From positions 1-64,000 of the forward strand of contig CALFXL010000066.1 of assembly GCA_937958045.1 (NCBI GenBank): a stretch of DNA of 64,000 nt. Direction: 5' to 3'. This document shows positions 42,919 to 51,896 of this stretch, one piece after another; the stretch's first letter is position 1; the number at the start of each line of letters is the position of its first letter. The translations under genes and the position numbers were made by a program. Source of the stretch: an uncultured Opitutaceae bacterium (GTDB lineage: Bacteria > Verrucomicrobiota > Verrucomicrobiia > Opitutales > Opitutaceae). Below the pieces are notes generated by a model, which had not been told where the DNA came from, did no database searches, and saw only the letters and a list, made by a program, of their open reading frames with translations.

Positions 42919-45588
42919 TCAGCGAGGATCGTAGTCGAGATACGGCGCGAGCCATTTTTCAGTCTCGGCAACACTGCGCTGCGTGCGCTGCGCGTACTCC
43001 TCGATCTGGTCGCGACCGATTTTGCCGACGCCGAAGTACTTCGCTTCGGGATGGTTGAAATACCATCCGCTCACGCTGCTCGCCGGACTCATCGCGCAGC
43101 TTTCCGTCAGTACGATGCCGGTGGCTTTCGTCACACCGAGCAGATCGAACAAAATACGCTTCTCCGTGTGATCCGGACACGCGGGATATCCCGGCGCGGG
43201 ACGAACGCCGCGATAACGTTCGCGGATCAGATCCTCGTAGCTGAGATTTTCCGTGCGGCCAAAACCCGCCGCATCGCGGGCGCGCTTGTGCAACATCTCC
43301 GCCATCGCTTCGGCGAGACGATCGCCGAGCGCTTGCGCCATGATCGCGTTGTAGTCGTCGCCCTTGGCTTTGAATTCCTTGGCAAACTCTTCGACGCCGT
43401 GGCCGGCCGTGACCGCAAAACCGCCCATGTAATCGATGCGGCCGCTGTCCTTCGGCGCGATGTAATCGGCGAGGCAGTGATTGAATTGATCGGCCGGTTT
43501 CTCGAGCTGCTGACGCAGTTGATGGAAACGCGTCACAACCGCGGAGCGCGACTCGTCGGCGTAGATTTCGATGTCGTCGCCAACCGCGTTGCACGGCCAG
43601 TAGCCCATGATCGCTTTCGCGGTGAAACGTTTTTCACGTACGATCTGATCCAACAGTTTCTGGCCATCGGCGAAGAGCTTCTTCGCTTCGGTGCCGACGG
43701 TTTCGTCCTCGAGAATTTGCGGGAAACGGCCGTGCAATTCCCACGCGCTGAAGAACGGACCCCAATCGATAAACGGCACGATCTCTTCGAGCGGCACCGG
43801 ATCGAAAACACGAACGCCCAAAAATTCCGGGCGCGGGATATCCACCGTCGCCCAATCGAAACGCGGACGTCGATCGCGCGCCGTGGCGAGTGAGAGCAAT
43901 GGCTTGCGCGTGCGTCGCGCGGCAAATTCCTGACGCTGACGTTCCTGCTTCGCGCGAATTTCTTCCATATACGCCGGTTTTTGTTCGGGCGAGAGCAGCG
44001 AGCTGACGACGTTCACGACGCGCGAGGCATCGAGCACATGGACCACGCCCGGCGGATACTCAGGCGCGATTTTCACCGCGGTATGCGCAGCGCTCGTCGT
44101 CGCGCCGCCGATCAAAAGCGGCACGGTGAAACCTTCGCGCGCCATCTCTTTCGCGACATGCACCATCTCGTCGAGCGAGGGTGTGATGAGACCGGAAAGA
44201 CCGATCACGTCGGCGCCGATGCGACGCGCTTCCGCGAGGATTTTATCCGCGGGCACCATCACGCCGAGATCGACGACTTCGTAATTATTACACGCGAGCA
44301 CCACGCCGACGATGTTCTTTCCGATGTCGTGCACGTCTCCCTTCACCGTCGCGATGAGGAACTTTCCTTGCGAACGCGTCGCTTCGCCCGCGGCTTCTGC
44401 GCGTCGTTTTTCCTCCTCCATGAATGGCGTGAGATAGGCCACGGCTTTCTTCATCACGCGCGCGGATTTCACGACTTGCGGGAGAAACATTTTTCCCGCG
44501 CCAAACAAATCGCCGACCACGCGCATGCCGTCCATCAACGGGCCCTCGATGATATCGAGCGGACGCGGATATTTCTGGCGGCACTCTTCGGTGTCCTGGT
44601 CGACGAACGCATCGATGCCTTTCACGAGCGCGTGTTTGATGCGCTCCTCCACCGGCTGCGCGCGCCACGCGAGATCTTCCTTCGTTTCGGTCTTGGTCGC
44701 GCCACCCTGTTTCGCCTTCAACTCGTCGGCGAACTTCACGAGGCGCTCCGTCGCGTCGGGTCGACGATTGAGCAACACATCTTCCACGTGTTCGCGCAGC
44801 GTCGGCTCGATCTCGTCGTAGTTGCCGAGCATGCCGGCGTTGACGATGCCCATGTCCATGCCCGCGCGGATCGCGTGGTAGAGAAACGCGGTATGGATCG
44901 CTTCGCGCACGGGATTGTTGCCGCGGAACGAAAACGAAACATTCGAGACGCCGCCGGAAACTTTCGCGTGAGGCAGCGTTTCTTTGATAATCTTCACCGC
45001 CTCGAAGAAATCGACGGCGTAGTTGTTGTGCTCCTCGATGCCGGTCGCGACGGTGAGGATGTTCGGATCGAAGATGATGTCCTCCGGCGGGAATCCGATT
45101 TTTTCGGTGAGCAGCTTATACGCACGCGTGCAGATGCGGACTTTTTCGTCGCGCGTCGCGGCTTGCCCTTGTTCGTCAAACGCCATCACCACGGCCGCCG
45201 CGCCGTAGCGCCGGATGAGTTTGGCGCGGCGCAAAAACTCTTCTTCGCCGTCCTTCAGCGAGATGGAGTTCACCACACCTTTGCCCTGTAAACATTGCAG
45301 ACCGGCTTCGAGCACCGACCATTTCGACGAGTCGATCATCACGGGCACGCGCGCGATGTCAGGCTCGGCCGCGATGAGGTTGAGAAACTTCACCATCGTG
45401 GCCTCACCATCGATCAACGCTTCGTCCACATTGATATCGATGATGTTCGCGCCGTTCTCGACCTGCTGGCGCGCGATCTCGAGACACACGGCCCAGTCGC
45501 CGGCCTTGAGCGCTTTGGCAAACTTGGGCGAACCGGTGATGTTGGTGCGTTCGCCGACGACGAGAAAATTGGATGCGGATTGAGTCAC
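42919..45588 (-). CDS. metH: Methionine synthase, folate/cobalamin/activation part
   Basis: An 889-residue protein holding the last three modules of cobalamin-dependent methionine synthase. The pterin-binding domain starts VVGERTNITGSPKFAKAL and has NIIDINVDEALIDGE; the cobalamin domain has His420 in KGDVHDIGKNIVGVVL with GLSGLITPS; the activation domain runs GFFSAWELHGRFP to RPAPGYPACPDHTEK. It methylates homocysteine with methyl-tetrahydrofolate and reactivates the cofactor with SAM. The homocysteine-binding module is on the separate gene upstream, 27 bases away. In many bacteria these are one 1,200-residue chain. Confidence 0.93.
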   Translation of the reverse strand: MTQSASNFLVVGERTNITGSPKFAKALKAGDWAVCLEIARQQVENGANIIDINVDEALIDGEATMVKFLNLIAAEPDIARVPVMIDSSKWSVLEAGLQCLQGKGVVNSISLKDGEEEFLRRAKLIRRYGAAAVVMAFDEQGQAATRDEKVRICTRAYKLLTEKIGFPPEDIIFDPNILTVATGIEEHNNYAVDFFEAVKIIKETLPHAKVSGGVSNVSFSFRGNNPVREAIHTAFLYHAIRAGMDMGIVNAGMLGNYDEIEPTLREHVEDVLLNRRPDATERLVKFADELKAKQGGATKTETKEDLAWRAQPVEERIKHALVKGIDAFVDQDTEECRQKYPRPLDIIEGPLMDGMRVVGDLFGAGKMFLPQVVKSARVMKKAVAYLTPFMEEEKRRAEAAGEATRSQGKFLIATVKGDVHDIGKNIVGVVLACNNYEVVDLGVMVPADKILAEARRIGADVIGLSGLITPSLDEMVHVAKEMAREGFTVPLLIGGATTSAAHTAVKIAPEYPPGVVHVLDASRVVNVVSSLLSPEQKPAYMEEIRAKQERQRQEFAARRTRKPLLSLATARDRRPRFDWATVDIPRPEFLGVRVFDPVPLEEIVPFIDWGPFFSAWELHGRFPQILEDETVGTEAKKLFADGQKLLDQIVREKRFTAKAIMGYWPCNAVGDDIEIYADESRSAVVTRFHQLRQQLEKPADQFNHCLADYIAPKDSGRIDYMGGFAVTAGHGVEEFAKEFKAKGDDYNAIMAQALGDRLAEAMAEMLHKRARDAAGFGRTENLSYEDLIRERYRGVRPAPGYPACPDHTEKRILFDLLGVTKATGIVLTESCAMSPASSVSGWYFNHPEAKYFGVGKIGRDQIEEYAQRTQRSVAETEKWLAPYLDYDPR

Positions 45589-45615
45589 AGGAAAAAAGAA
45601 AGGTTAACGAAACAC

Positions 45616-46689
45616 TCAGGCGACGGTCAGCGGTTCGAGTCCGCTCAAGCGCATCGCGGGAGGGACCACCGGTCGCTTGCGCGGCGCGAGTCCGCGAACT
45701 GCGCCCGAGATCGCGGCGATGTGATCCGGCGTCGAGCCGCAGCAACCGCCGACGAGATTGATCAAACCGGCTTCGGCAAACTCTCGAAGCACCGCAGCCA
45801 TGTCGGCCGGCGTTTCATCGTATCCGCCAAACGCGTTCGGCAAACCGGCGTTCGGGTAACACGTCACGTAACACTCGGCCACGCGCGCGAGCTCCTCGAT
45901 GTACGGCCGCATCGCGCGACCACCGAGCGCGCAATTGATGCCGACGGAAAACGGCTTCGCGTGACGAATGGAATTGTAGAACGCCTCGGTCGTTTGTCCC
46001 GACAACGTCCGCCCCGACGCGTCCGTGATCGTCACGCTGATCATCACCGGCACGCGTTTGCCCGCTTCTTCAAAAACCGTTTCGGCGGCGAAGAGCGCGG
46101 CTTTCGAATTGAGCGTGTCGAAAATCGTTTCGATCAACAACGCGTCCACACCTCCCTGCAACAACGCGCGAATCTGCTCCGTGTAGGCTTCGACAACTTG
46201 ATTCCACGTAACCGCACGGAAGTCCGGGCGATTCACATCGGGCGACATCGAGAGCGTGCGATTGAGCGGCCCGATCGCGCCCGCCACGAAACAGCGACGC
46301 CCCGGCGTCGCCGCTTCGGCTTTTTGCGCCGCCCGACGCGCGCAAGCGACCGCCGCGAGATTCAGCTCCGTGACGATCGATTCGAGTTCGTAGTCGGATT
46401 GGCCGATGCGCGTGGAGCTAAAGGTGTTTGTTTCCACGATGTCCGCGCCCGCCGTGAAATACTTGCCGTGGATCTCTTCAATCAGCGCCGGCTTCGTGAG
46501 GCACAGCAGATCATTGTTTCCCTTCAAATCTTTCGCGGGTGCGGGAAACCGGTCTCCGCGAAAATCCGCCTCGGTCAAACCATAGGTCTGAATCATCGAT
46601 CCCATGGCGCCATCAAGGATCGCGATCCGTTCTGCGAACAAAGATTGGAGTGGCGAGACGGAGGGATTTGCCGGGGAAAAAGTGCTCAT
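45616..46689 (-). CDS. Methionine synthase, homocysteine S-methyltransferase part
   Basis: A 357-residue protein equal to the first module of MetH: IAILDGAMGSMIQTYGLTEADFRG, ADIVETNTFSST and GIGPLNRTLSMSPDVNRP-like block. Zinc ligands are Cys253 in GINCALGG and Cys316-Cys317 in LVGGCCGSTPDH. It activates homocysteine for methyl transfer and should dock with the 889-residue partner encoded next. Start at 46689. Upstream lie an AT-rich palindrome with a promoter-like sequence and a cobalamin-riboswitch-like leader. Confidence 0.92.
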   Translation of the reverse strand: MSTFSPANPSVSPLQSLFAERIAILDGAMGSMIQTYGLTEADFRGDRFPAPAKDLKGNNDLLCLTKPALIEEIHGKYFTAGADIVETNTFSSTRIGQSDYELESIVTELNLAAVACARRAAQKAEAATPGRRCFVAGAIGPLNRTLSMSPDVNRPDFRAVTWNQVVEAYTEQIRALLQGGVDALLIETIFDTLNSKAALFAAETVFEEAGKRVPVMISVTITDASGRTLSGQTTEAFYNSIRHAKPFSVGINCALGGRAMRPYIEELARVAECYVTCYPNAGLPNAFGGYDETPADMAAVLREFAEAGLINLVGGCCGSTPDHIAAISGAVRGLAPRKRPVVPPAMRLSGLEPLTVA

Positions 46690-46705
46690 AGGATCAATAT
46701 ATCGT

Positions 46706-46737
46706 CATATCTAGATATTAAGATATGTGCTTGGCAA
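46706..46737 (-). promoter_or_regulatory. Candidate metH promoter and operator palindrome
   Basis: On the minus strand TTGCCA (46737-46732) is followed after 18 bases by TAGATA (46713-46708), a plausible -35/-10 pair in an otherwise GC-rich region. It overlaps the perfect palindrome ATATCTAGATAT (46707-46718), nested in CATATCT...AGATATG (46706-46727). The AT-rich form is like that of ArsR-type operators controlling methionine-cycle genes. The regulator is unknown. Confidence 0.45.
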
Positions 46738-46772
46738 GCGCGCTAAAAGAGTTTTCTCTGCACCGCGCTTTT

Positions 46773-46797
46773 CGTCTCCGGCCTCACGCCGGAGACG
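46773..46797. terminator. Strong hairpin in the metH/btu intergenic region
   Basis: CGTCTCCGGC (46773-46782) pairs with GCCGGAGACG (46788-46797) around CTCAC, a perfect 10-bp stem. It lies between the metH promoter-like sequence and the riboswitch-like element. On the minus strand it is followed by AAAA, so it is not a standard intrinsic terminator. Confidence 0.4.
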
Positions 46798-46867
46798 AGA
46801 TCGCTGATGCGCGAATCCTGACAAAAAACGCTCAAACATGAGCCTTGCCCGCCTCGGGCGCTTGTCG

Positions 46868-47037
46868 AGACTCGTCCCGCCAGTTGTTCTTTCCATCGCC
46901 CAAGGCAGCGGAGAAGGCCGTGAAATCCGGCCACAGTTGCGCTGCGGTAACGCATCAGTCCAAAACTCACCCCGTGCGATCAACACGCGCGGTCGAGCCA
47001 ATCGGAGAAATCCCGGTGAAGGCAGAGTGGAGGCACC
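46868..47037 (+). promoter_or_regulatory. Cobalamin riboswitch-like leader
   Basis: The plus strand contains a hairpin GGCCG-TGAAATC-CGGCC (46916-46932) followed by CACAGTTGCGCTGCGGTAA (to 46950). Length and letters parallel the core of the E. coli btuB riboswitch (GTG...AATC.GG...GCGCAGCGGTAA) with the same spacing. The downstream operon imports cobalamin, as expected. The 3' B12 box is poor on this strand. On the minus strand GGTGCC (47037-47032), CGCAACTGTGGCCGG (46942-46928) and GTCAGGAT (46822-46815) occur in the canonical order, which would point to metH. I favour plus, but orientation is unsettled. Confidence 0.5.
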
Positions 47038-47054
47038 AGCCGCGCGGAAGCGCG

Positions 47055-47146
47055 GCAAGTGACAAGTGCGAGGGTACCAAGTATCAAGAACTGCGCCTAC
47101 GATGCGCTCGCTTCTTGGAACTTGTCCCTTGAGTCCTGTCACTTGC
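47055..47146. repeat. Empty inverted word-repeat (CAAGT words)
   Basis: Left arm 47055-47090 starts GCAAGTGACAAGTG and ends CAAGTATCAAGAA; the reverse complement of the right arm 47112-47146 starts GCAAGTGACA and ends CCAAGAA. The arms enclose only 21 bases. The imperfect repetition of a CAAGT-type word resembles the arms of the four-helix-bundle cassette. It lies between the riboswitch-like leader and the TonB receptor gene. The remaining 190 bases to the ATG hold no supported feature. Confidence 0.6.
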
Positions 47147-47336
47147 GCGCGAGCACGCGCGCTCCAAATGCGGAGTCCGAATACCCGTCCTTGGGCACTC
47201 ACGCGTCGGCGCGAAACTTTTGCGCGCGTCCTTCGCGAAAACTTCATCGCAAAAATGAAGCGTGAGAGCAGCGCCCGGGCGTCAGCCAACGGCGAACGTG
47301 TCTGCTCTTGCCCAAGCCAAGACAGATCCAATCCGT

Positions 47337-49247
47337 ATGCCTCCCGTCTCGCTGCGCCGCACCACGGCCCGGCTTCCCTTCCTCATCGGCAGCGCCCTCG
47401 CGCTCGCCGCCGCCAACGCCGGCGTTTCCTCGGAAAATGCCACCCAAACACCCGCCGCTCCCGCGCGCGATGTCGCCTTGCTGGACACGCTGGTGATCTC
47501 CGCGACGCGCACGCCGCAACCGCTCCGCGCCACGTCCAGCAGCGTCACCGTCCTATCGATGGCAAATCTCGCCGCTGCGCAGATCGTCGATCTGCGCGGC
47601 GCTCTCGCCCAGGCTCCGGGCGTCCATGTCGCCAACTCCGGCGTCGCCGGCGGCCAGAGCGCAATCTTCATCCGCGGCGCCGCCTCGCATCAGTCGCTGT
47701 TCATCATCGATGGACTGCGCATCAACGACAAAACCGTCCAGTACCAGGCGTTTCTCGGCGGCATCGATGTCGTCGGACTCGAACGCATCGAAGTGCTGCG
47801 CGGTCCGCAAAGCACGCTCTACGGCAGCACCGGCCTCGGCGGTATCATTGTTTTGGATACAGCGCACACCGGCGAAACGCCTTACACGGGAAAATTCTCC
47901 GCCTCCGTCGGATCGTTCGACACTTACATCGCCTCGGCGGCCGCGCGCGGACGGCAAGGCCGCCTCGGTTACAGCGCGTCGGTTTCGCACGCTCAATCCG
48001 ACCACGATCGCCCGAGCAACGCGTTTGAACAATGGAGCGGTTCCGCACGCCTCGAATACGCGCTGACATCCTCGCTCGATCTCGGTCTGACTTATCGCGG
48101 CTACACCGGCGAATACGAAGAGCCCGGCAGCAACCGTCCGTTTTCAAACTTCCCCGGACTCGCCGACGCCATCACGAATCTCGTTTCGGCTTATGCAACA
48201 TGGACACCGACCGCCACCTTCACCTCCAAGCTGACCGGCGGCTGGCATCAGAATGAGTTCGATTGGACCGACACCTCCGGTTCGCCCTTCCCGTCCGACT
48301 ACGGCAATCTTTCCACGCGCCGCATTCTCGACTGGCAAAACACCTGGCGTCCGTCGCGCGAAGTCGAGTTGATCGCCGGCCTCAATCACGAGCGTCTCAC
48401 GCATTCCGATTCCGGTGCGCTTCGCTACCGCGACGAGCTTTCCGCCGCATATGCCACCGCGGTGGTGAAACCGTCGGAAAACCTCACGCTCAACGCCGGC
48501 CTGCGCCACGACGATTTCGATTCTGTCGGCGACGCCACCACCGGACGCATCGGGGCCGCGTGGTATGTGCCGGCTTCGCAAACGACTTTGCGCGCGTCGT
48601 ATGGGCACGGTTTTTCCGCGCCTTCCGTCGCGGATCGTTTCGGCGATGCGTACAATTTCGCCAACCCTGACATCAAACCCGAGAAATCGCGCGGTTGGGA
48701 TGCCGGGATCGAACAACAACTCGGCACCAACCGCCTCATCGCGAGCCTCACCTACTTCCATAACAAATTCACCGATGCGATCGGCTGGCAGTTGCTGGAC
48801 CCGATCACGTATCAGGGTCGCAGCGAGAACATCGATCGCGCCGAAAGTCGCGGCTTTGAGTTCGCTCTCGTCGCCCGGCCTCACGATCGCGTGCGTATCC
48901 GTGGCAGTTATACGAACCTCGATATGGACGACATCAGCAACCCCAGCGTGAATTCCGGCTGGCGCCTGAATCGTCCGCGCCACCTTGCCGATGCGGAAAT
49001 CACCACGCAGCTAACCAATGCGTGGTTCGCCGGCGTGGGAACGCACTTCACCGGACGTCGCACCACCTACGGTCCTGCAGAGCTGCCAAGTTTTGTGACT
49101 TATCGGTTCTTCACGCAGTATCGCGTTTCCGAAAGCCTGCTGATCAAAGCCCGCGTCGAAAATCTGGCTGACAAAAACTACGAAGAAGTCGCCGGCTATC
49201 CTGCACTGCCTCGCGCCGTGTACGGATCGATCGAGTGGCAGTTCTAA
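47337..49247 (+). CDS. btuB: TonB-dependent receptor, probably for cobalamin (BtuB-like)
   Basis: A 636-residue outer-membrane receptor. After a signal peptide (LPFLIGSALALAAANAG) comes the plug domain: TLVISATRTPQPLRATSSSVTVLS, LRGALAQAPGVHV, GGQSAIFIRGAASHQSLFIIDGL and GLERIEVLRGPQSTLYGS. The barrel ends in LPRAVYGSIEWQF with the expected terminal Phe. It is BtuB-sized and precedes genes for a cobalamin ABC importer and CobO, so cobalamin is the likely ligand. The ATG at 47337 gives the signal peptide. Contains dispersed palindromes at 47842-47860 and 48895-48913. Confidence 0.88.
   Translation: MPPVSLRRTTARLPFLIGSALALAAANAGVSSENATQTPAAPARDVALLDTLVISATRTPQPLRATSSSVTVLSMANLAAAQIVDLRGALAQAPGVHVANSGVAGGQSAIFIRGAASHQSLFIIDGLRINDKTVQYQAFLGGIDVVGLERIEVLRGPQSTLYGSTGLGGIIVLDTAHTGETPYTGKFSASVGSFDTYIASAAARGRQGRLGYSASVSHAQSDHDRPSNAFEQWSGSARLEYALTSSLDLGLTYRGYTGEYEEPGSNRPFSNFPGLADAITNLVSAYATWTPTATFTSKLTGGWHQNEFDWTDTSGSPFPSDYGNLSTRRILDWQNTWRPSREVELIAGLNHERLTHSDSGALRYRDELSAAYATAVVKPSENLTLNAGLRHDDFDSVGDATTGRIGAAWYVPASQTTLRASYGHGFSAPSVADRFGDAYNFANPDIKPEKSRGWDAGIEQQLGTNRLIASLTYFHNKFTDAIGWQLLDPITYQGRSENIDRAESRGFEFALVARPHDRVRIRGSYTNLDMDDISNPSVNSGWRLNRPRHLADAEITTQLTNAWFAGVGTHFTGRRTTYGPAELPSFVTYRFFTQYRVSESLLIKARVENLADKNYEEVAGYPALPRAVYGSIEWQF
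47842..47860. repeat. 19-bp dispersed palindrome in btuB
   Basis: GTATCA-TTGTTTT-GGATAC with one mismatch, read as GIIVLDT. Its geometry matches the copies at 10787, 12084 and 15418. Confidence 0.55.
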
Positions 49248-49264
49248 CCATCAACGAAAACTCC

Positions 49265-50125
49265 ATGCCTCGCCTGCTCACGCTCCTGCTCGGATTCGTT
49301 TCGCTCGCATGCGCGATCGCGCGCGGCGCCGACGCCAATGCCGTGCGGGTCGTGTCGCAGGCCGTGGGCACGGACGAACTCCTGCTCGCGCTCGCGGAAC
49401 CTTCGCAAATCGCCGCGCTCAGCCCGATCGCACGCGATCGAAATTTCTCCGCTGTCTGGAAAGAAGCCACGCCTTATCCGCAACTCGCCGTGAACGGCGA
49501 TGCGGAAAACGCGCTGAAGTTCTCCCCCACGCTCGTGCTCGTCGCCGACTACAGCCGCGCGGAGTTTGTCGCTCAGCTGCGCCGCACCGGCGTGCGTGTC
49601 TTCGTGCTCGAAAACTATGCAACGCTCGATGACGCCTACGCGAATCTCCGTGCGCTCGCGCGCGAGCTCGGTCCACACGCCGAAAAAAAAGCCGAAGCGA
49701 TCATCGCGGATTGCCAGCAACGCGTCGCGGTTCTCGCTGAAAAACTGAAAAACGCGCGTCCCGTGCGCGTGATTTCGCCATCGACTTACGGCGTGATCGG
49801 CGGCGCCGGCACCACGTTTCAAGATCTCTGCGATCACGCGCGCGCCGAAAATCTCGCCGTCACTTTGGGCCATCTGGTCGGACATCAACCGCCGCCCAGC
49901 GAGCAAATGCTCACGTGGCCGATCGAGCGTCTCGTTATCGCCGGCACCGATCGCGATTCCGCCATCGCCCCGTTTCTGAAAATTCCGCCCTACCAATTCA
50001 TGCCCGCGGTCCGCGAACGCCGCGTCGCGTTGCTCGAGCCGTGGCATCTCAGCGCCGTGTCGCATCATCGCGTAACCGCTTACGAACGTCTCGCGCGCGA
50101 GCTTCATCCCGAATTATTCGAATGA
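49265..50125 (+). CDS. btuF: Periplasmic cobalamin-binding protein (BtuF-like)
   Basis: A 286-residue substrate-binding protein: signal peptide (RLLTLLLGFVSLACAIARG), then RVVSQAVGTDELLLALAEPSQIAALSPIAR, LKFSPTLVLVADYSRAEFVAQLRRTGVRVF, and WPIERLVIAGTD. This is the cluster A-II (BtuF/FecB) fold that carries cobalamin or siderophores to a FecCD-type permease. It lies 17 bases after btuB and 86 bases before the permease gene. Ligand assigned by context. ATG at 49265. Confidence 0.82.
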   Translation: MPRLLTLLLGFVSLACAIARGADANAVRVVSQAVGTDELLLALAEPSQIAALSPIARDRNFSAVWKEATPYPQLAVNGDAENALKFSPTLVLVADYSRAEFVAQLRRTGVRVFVLENYATLDDAYANLRALARELGPHAEKKAEAIIADCQQRVAVLAEKLKNARPVRVISPSTYGVIGGAGTTFQDLCDHARAENLAVTLGHLVGHQPPPSEQMLTWPIERLVIAGTDRDSAIAPFLKIPPYQFMPAVRERRVALLEPWHLSAVSHHRVTAYERLARELHPELFE

Positions 50126-50211
50126 ATCACTTCGCGTCAGTCTCGCGCATCCGATCGCTCACAAGTCCCGCGCAAACGCGAGTGTCGCGGCGCACACTTT
50201 CCCGCTGATCC

Positions 50212-51186
50212 ATGCCCGCTTGCCTCCAGCGTTCCGCCTTCCCGCTGGCGCTTCTCGCGCTCGGTCTGGCTGCGCTGGGTTCACTCGCGTACGGCGATCT
50301 CGCGCTTTCGCCTGCACGCATCTGGGCCGGTCTCCTGCATCGCGATGATATCGCCGCAACCGTGCTCTGGCACATCCGTCTGCCGCGGCTTTGCGTGGCC
50401 GCGTTGATCGGCGCGGGACTTTCCGCGGGCGGGCTCATGATGCAGGCCTATTTTCGCAACAGCCTCGCGAGCCCTGGTCTGCTCGGCGTCAGCGCCGGTG
50501 GCGCCGCGGGCGCAGTCATCGCGATCGGTGCAGGTTGGGCGACTGCCTCCATCATTGCGGTCCCGCTCTCCGCCATCGTGGGCGCGTTTCTCGCGACGGC
50601 CGCCGTGTTGATCTTCGCGCGACGCGGCGCGAGCACCGAACGTTTGCTCCTCGCAGGCATCGCGCTCAACGCACTCCTCGGCGCAGTCGTGAGCTACGTG
50701 CTTTCGAACTTCACGCTGAGCTACGAACGCAACGCACAGATCATTTTCTGGATGCTCGGCGGTCTCGAAGATCGCAGTTGGGAACATGTGCTCACCGCCG
50801 CGCCCATCGTTGTGCTCGCCGCACTGATCGTTCCGCTCGGTCGTCCGATGGATTTGCTCAGTCTCGGCGAGCGCGAAGCGCAAAGTCTCGGGGTCGATGT
50901 GCGTCGGCTGCGTCGCTCCTTGCTCGCGCTGACGACGCTGCTCGCCGCGCTGGCGACCGCGGTCGCCGGCACCGTCGGTTTCGTCGGGCTCATCGTGCCG
51001 CACATCCTTCGGCTGATGTTTGGCGCCGAACATCGCCGGCTCGTGCCGCTCGCGCTCGTGTGCGGTCCGACGTTCGTCATCGTCTGCGATCTCATCGGTC
51101 GTTTTGCCGGCGGTCTTCGCTTGGGCATCGTCACGTCGTTTATCGGCGGTCCGTTTTTCCTTTGGCTGCTGCGAAGAAAATCATGA
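50212..51186 (+). CDS. btuC: Cobalamin ABC transporter permease (BtuC-like, FecCD family)
   Basis: A 324-residue inner-membrane permease with about ten helices. FecCD signatures are WHIRLPRLCVAALIGAGLSAGGLMMQ, NSLASPGLLGVSAGGAAGAV, LLLAGIALNALLGAV, FWMLGGLEDRSWEHV and GTVGFVGLIVPHILRLMFG. It forms the translocation channel with the adjacent ATPase. Its stop overlaps the ATPase start by ATGA. Confidence 0.9.
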   Translation: MPACLQRSAFPLALLALGLAALGSLAYGDLALSPARIWAGLLHRDDIAATVLWHIRLPRLCVAALIGAGLSAGGLMMQAYFRNSLASPGLLGVSAGGAAGAVIAIGAGWATASIIAVPLSAIVGAFLATAAVLIFARRGASTERLLLAGIALNALLGAVVSYVLSNFTLSYERNAQIIFWMLGGLEDRSWEHVLTAAPIVVLAALIVPLGRPMDLLSLGEREAQSLGVDVRRLRRSLLALTTLLAALATAVAGTVGFVGLIVPHILRLMFGAEHRRLVPLALVCGPTFVIVCDLIGRFAGGLRLGIVTSFIGGPFFLWLLRRKS

Positions 51187-51896
51187 ACGCGCTCACGCTC
51201 GATGCCATCTCCGTTCCCGATCGCCTGCACGACATCTCGCTGGCGCTGCCGCCGGGTGTGCTCGTCGGACTCATCGGTCCAAACGGCTCGGGAAAATCCA
51301 CGCTGCTCCAAGTCGCGGGCGGGCTTCTCGCGAGCTCTGGTCGCGTCGCGTGGAACGATCGTCCGCTCAACTCGATTCCCTTTCTCGAGCGCGGCCGGCT
51401 CGCCGCGTGGATTCCGCAGGAAGCGCATTTCGAGTTTGGGTTCAGCGTCCGCTCGGTCGTCGCGCAAGGCCGTTACGCGTATCAGGATGATGAATACGGC
51501 GTTGACGCCGCGCTCGCCGCGCTCGATCTGGCACCGCTCGCCGATCGTCCCGTGAATCGTCTGTCGGGCGGCGAGCGTCAGCGCGTGCTGCTTGCGCGCG
51601 CGCTGGTGACGGGAGCGCCGTTGCAACTTTGGGACGAACCGCTCGCGCCGCTCGATCCGCGTCACGCGCTCGAAGTCCTTCGCAACGCCCGGCGACTCAC
51701 GCGCGATGGCCACACGGTCGTCCTGTCGCTTCACGATCTGCGCGCCGCGCATTCGCTCGACACTGTGATCGTGCTCGATCATGGCCGCCTGCGCGCGGTG
51801 GGAAAACCCGCCGAGGTGCTCACGCCGGACTTGTTGCTCTCGGTCTTCGGCGTCCGCGTCGGACGCGAGCCCGGTTTCACTTTCGAACTTCCATGA
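51183..51896 (+). CDS. btuD: Cobalamin ABC transporter ATP-binding protein (BtuD-like)
   Basis: A 237-residue ATPase with Walker A GLIGPNGSGKSTLLQ, Q-loop WIPQEAHF, signature RLSGGERQRVLLARAL, Walker B LQLWDEPLAPLDP and the switch His in LSLHDLRA. It drives the FecCD-type permease to which it is translationally coupled. Its stop overlaps the cobO start by ATGA. Confidence 0.92.
   Translation: MNALTLDAISVPDRLHDISLALPPGVLVGLIGPNGSGKSTLLQVAGGLLASSGRVAWNDRPLNSIPFLERGRLAAWIPQEAHFEFGFSVRSVVAQGRYAYQDDEYGVDAALAALDLAPLADRPVNRLSGGERQRVLLARALVTGAPLQLWDEPLAPLDPRHALEVLRNARRLTRDGHTVVLSLHDLRAAHSLDTVIVLDHGRLRAVGKPAEVLTPDLLLSVFGVRVGREPGFTFELP

Noticed and set aside
46838..47265. Short plus-strand frames in the metH/btuB intergenic region
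   Set aside because: They lie in the riboswitch-like and repeat sequences, show no domain, and have biased composition.
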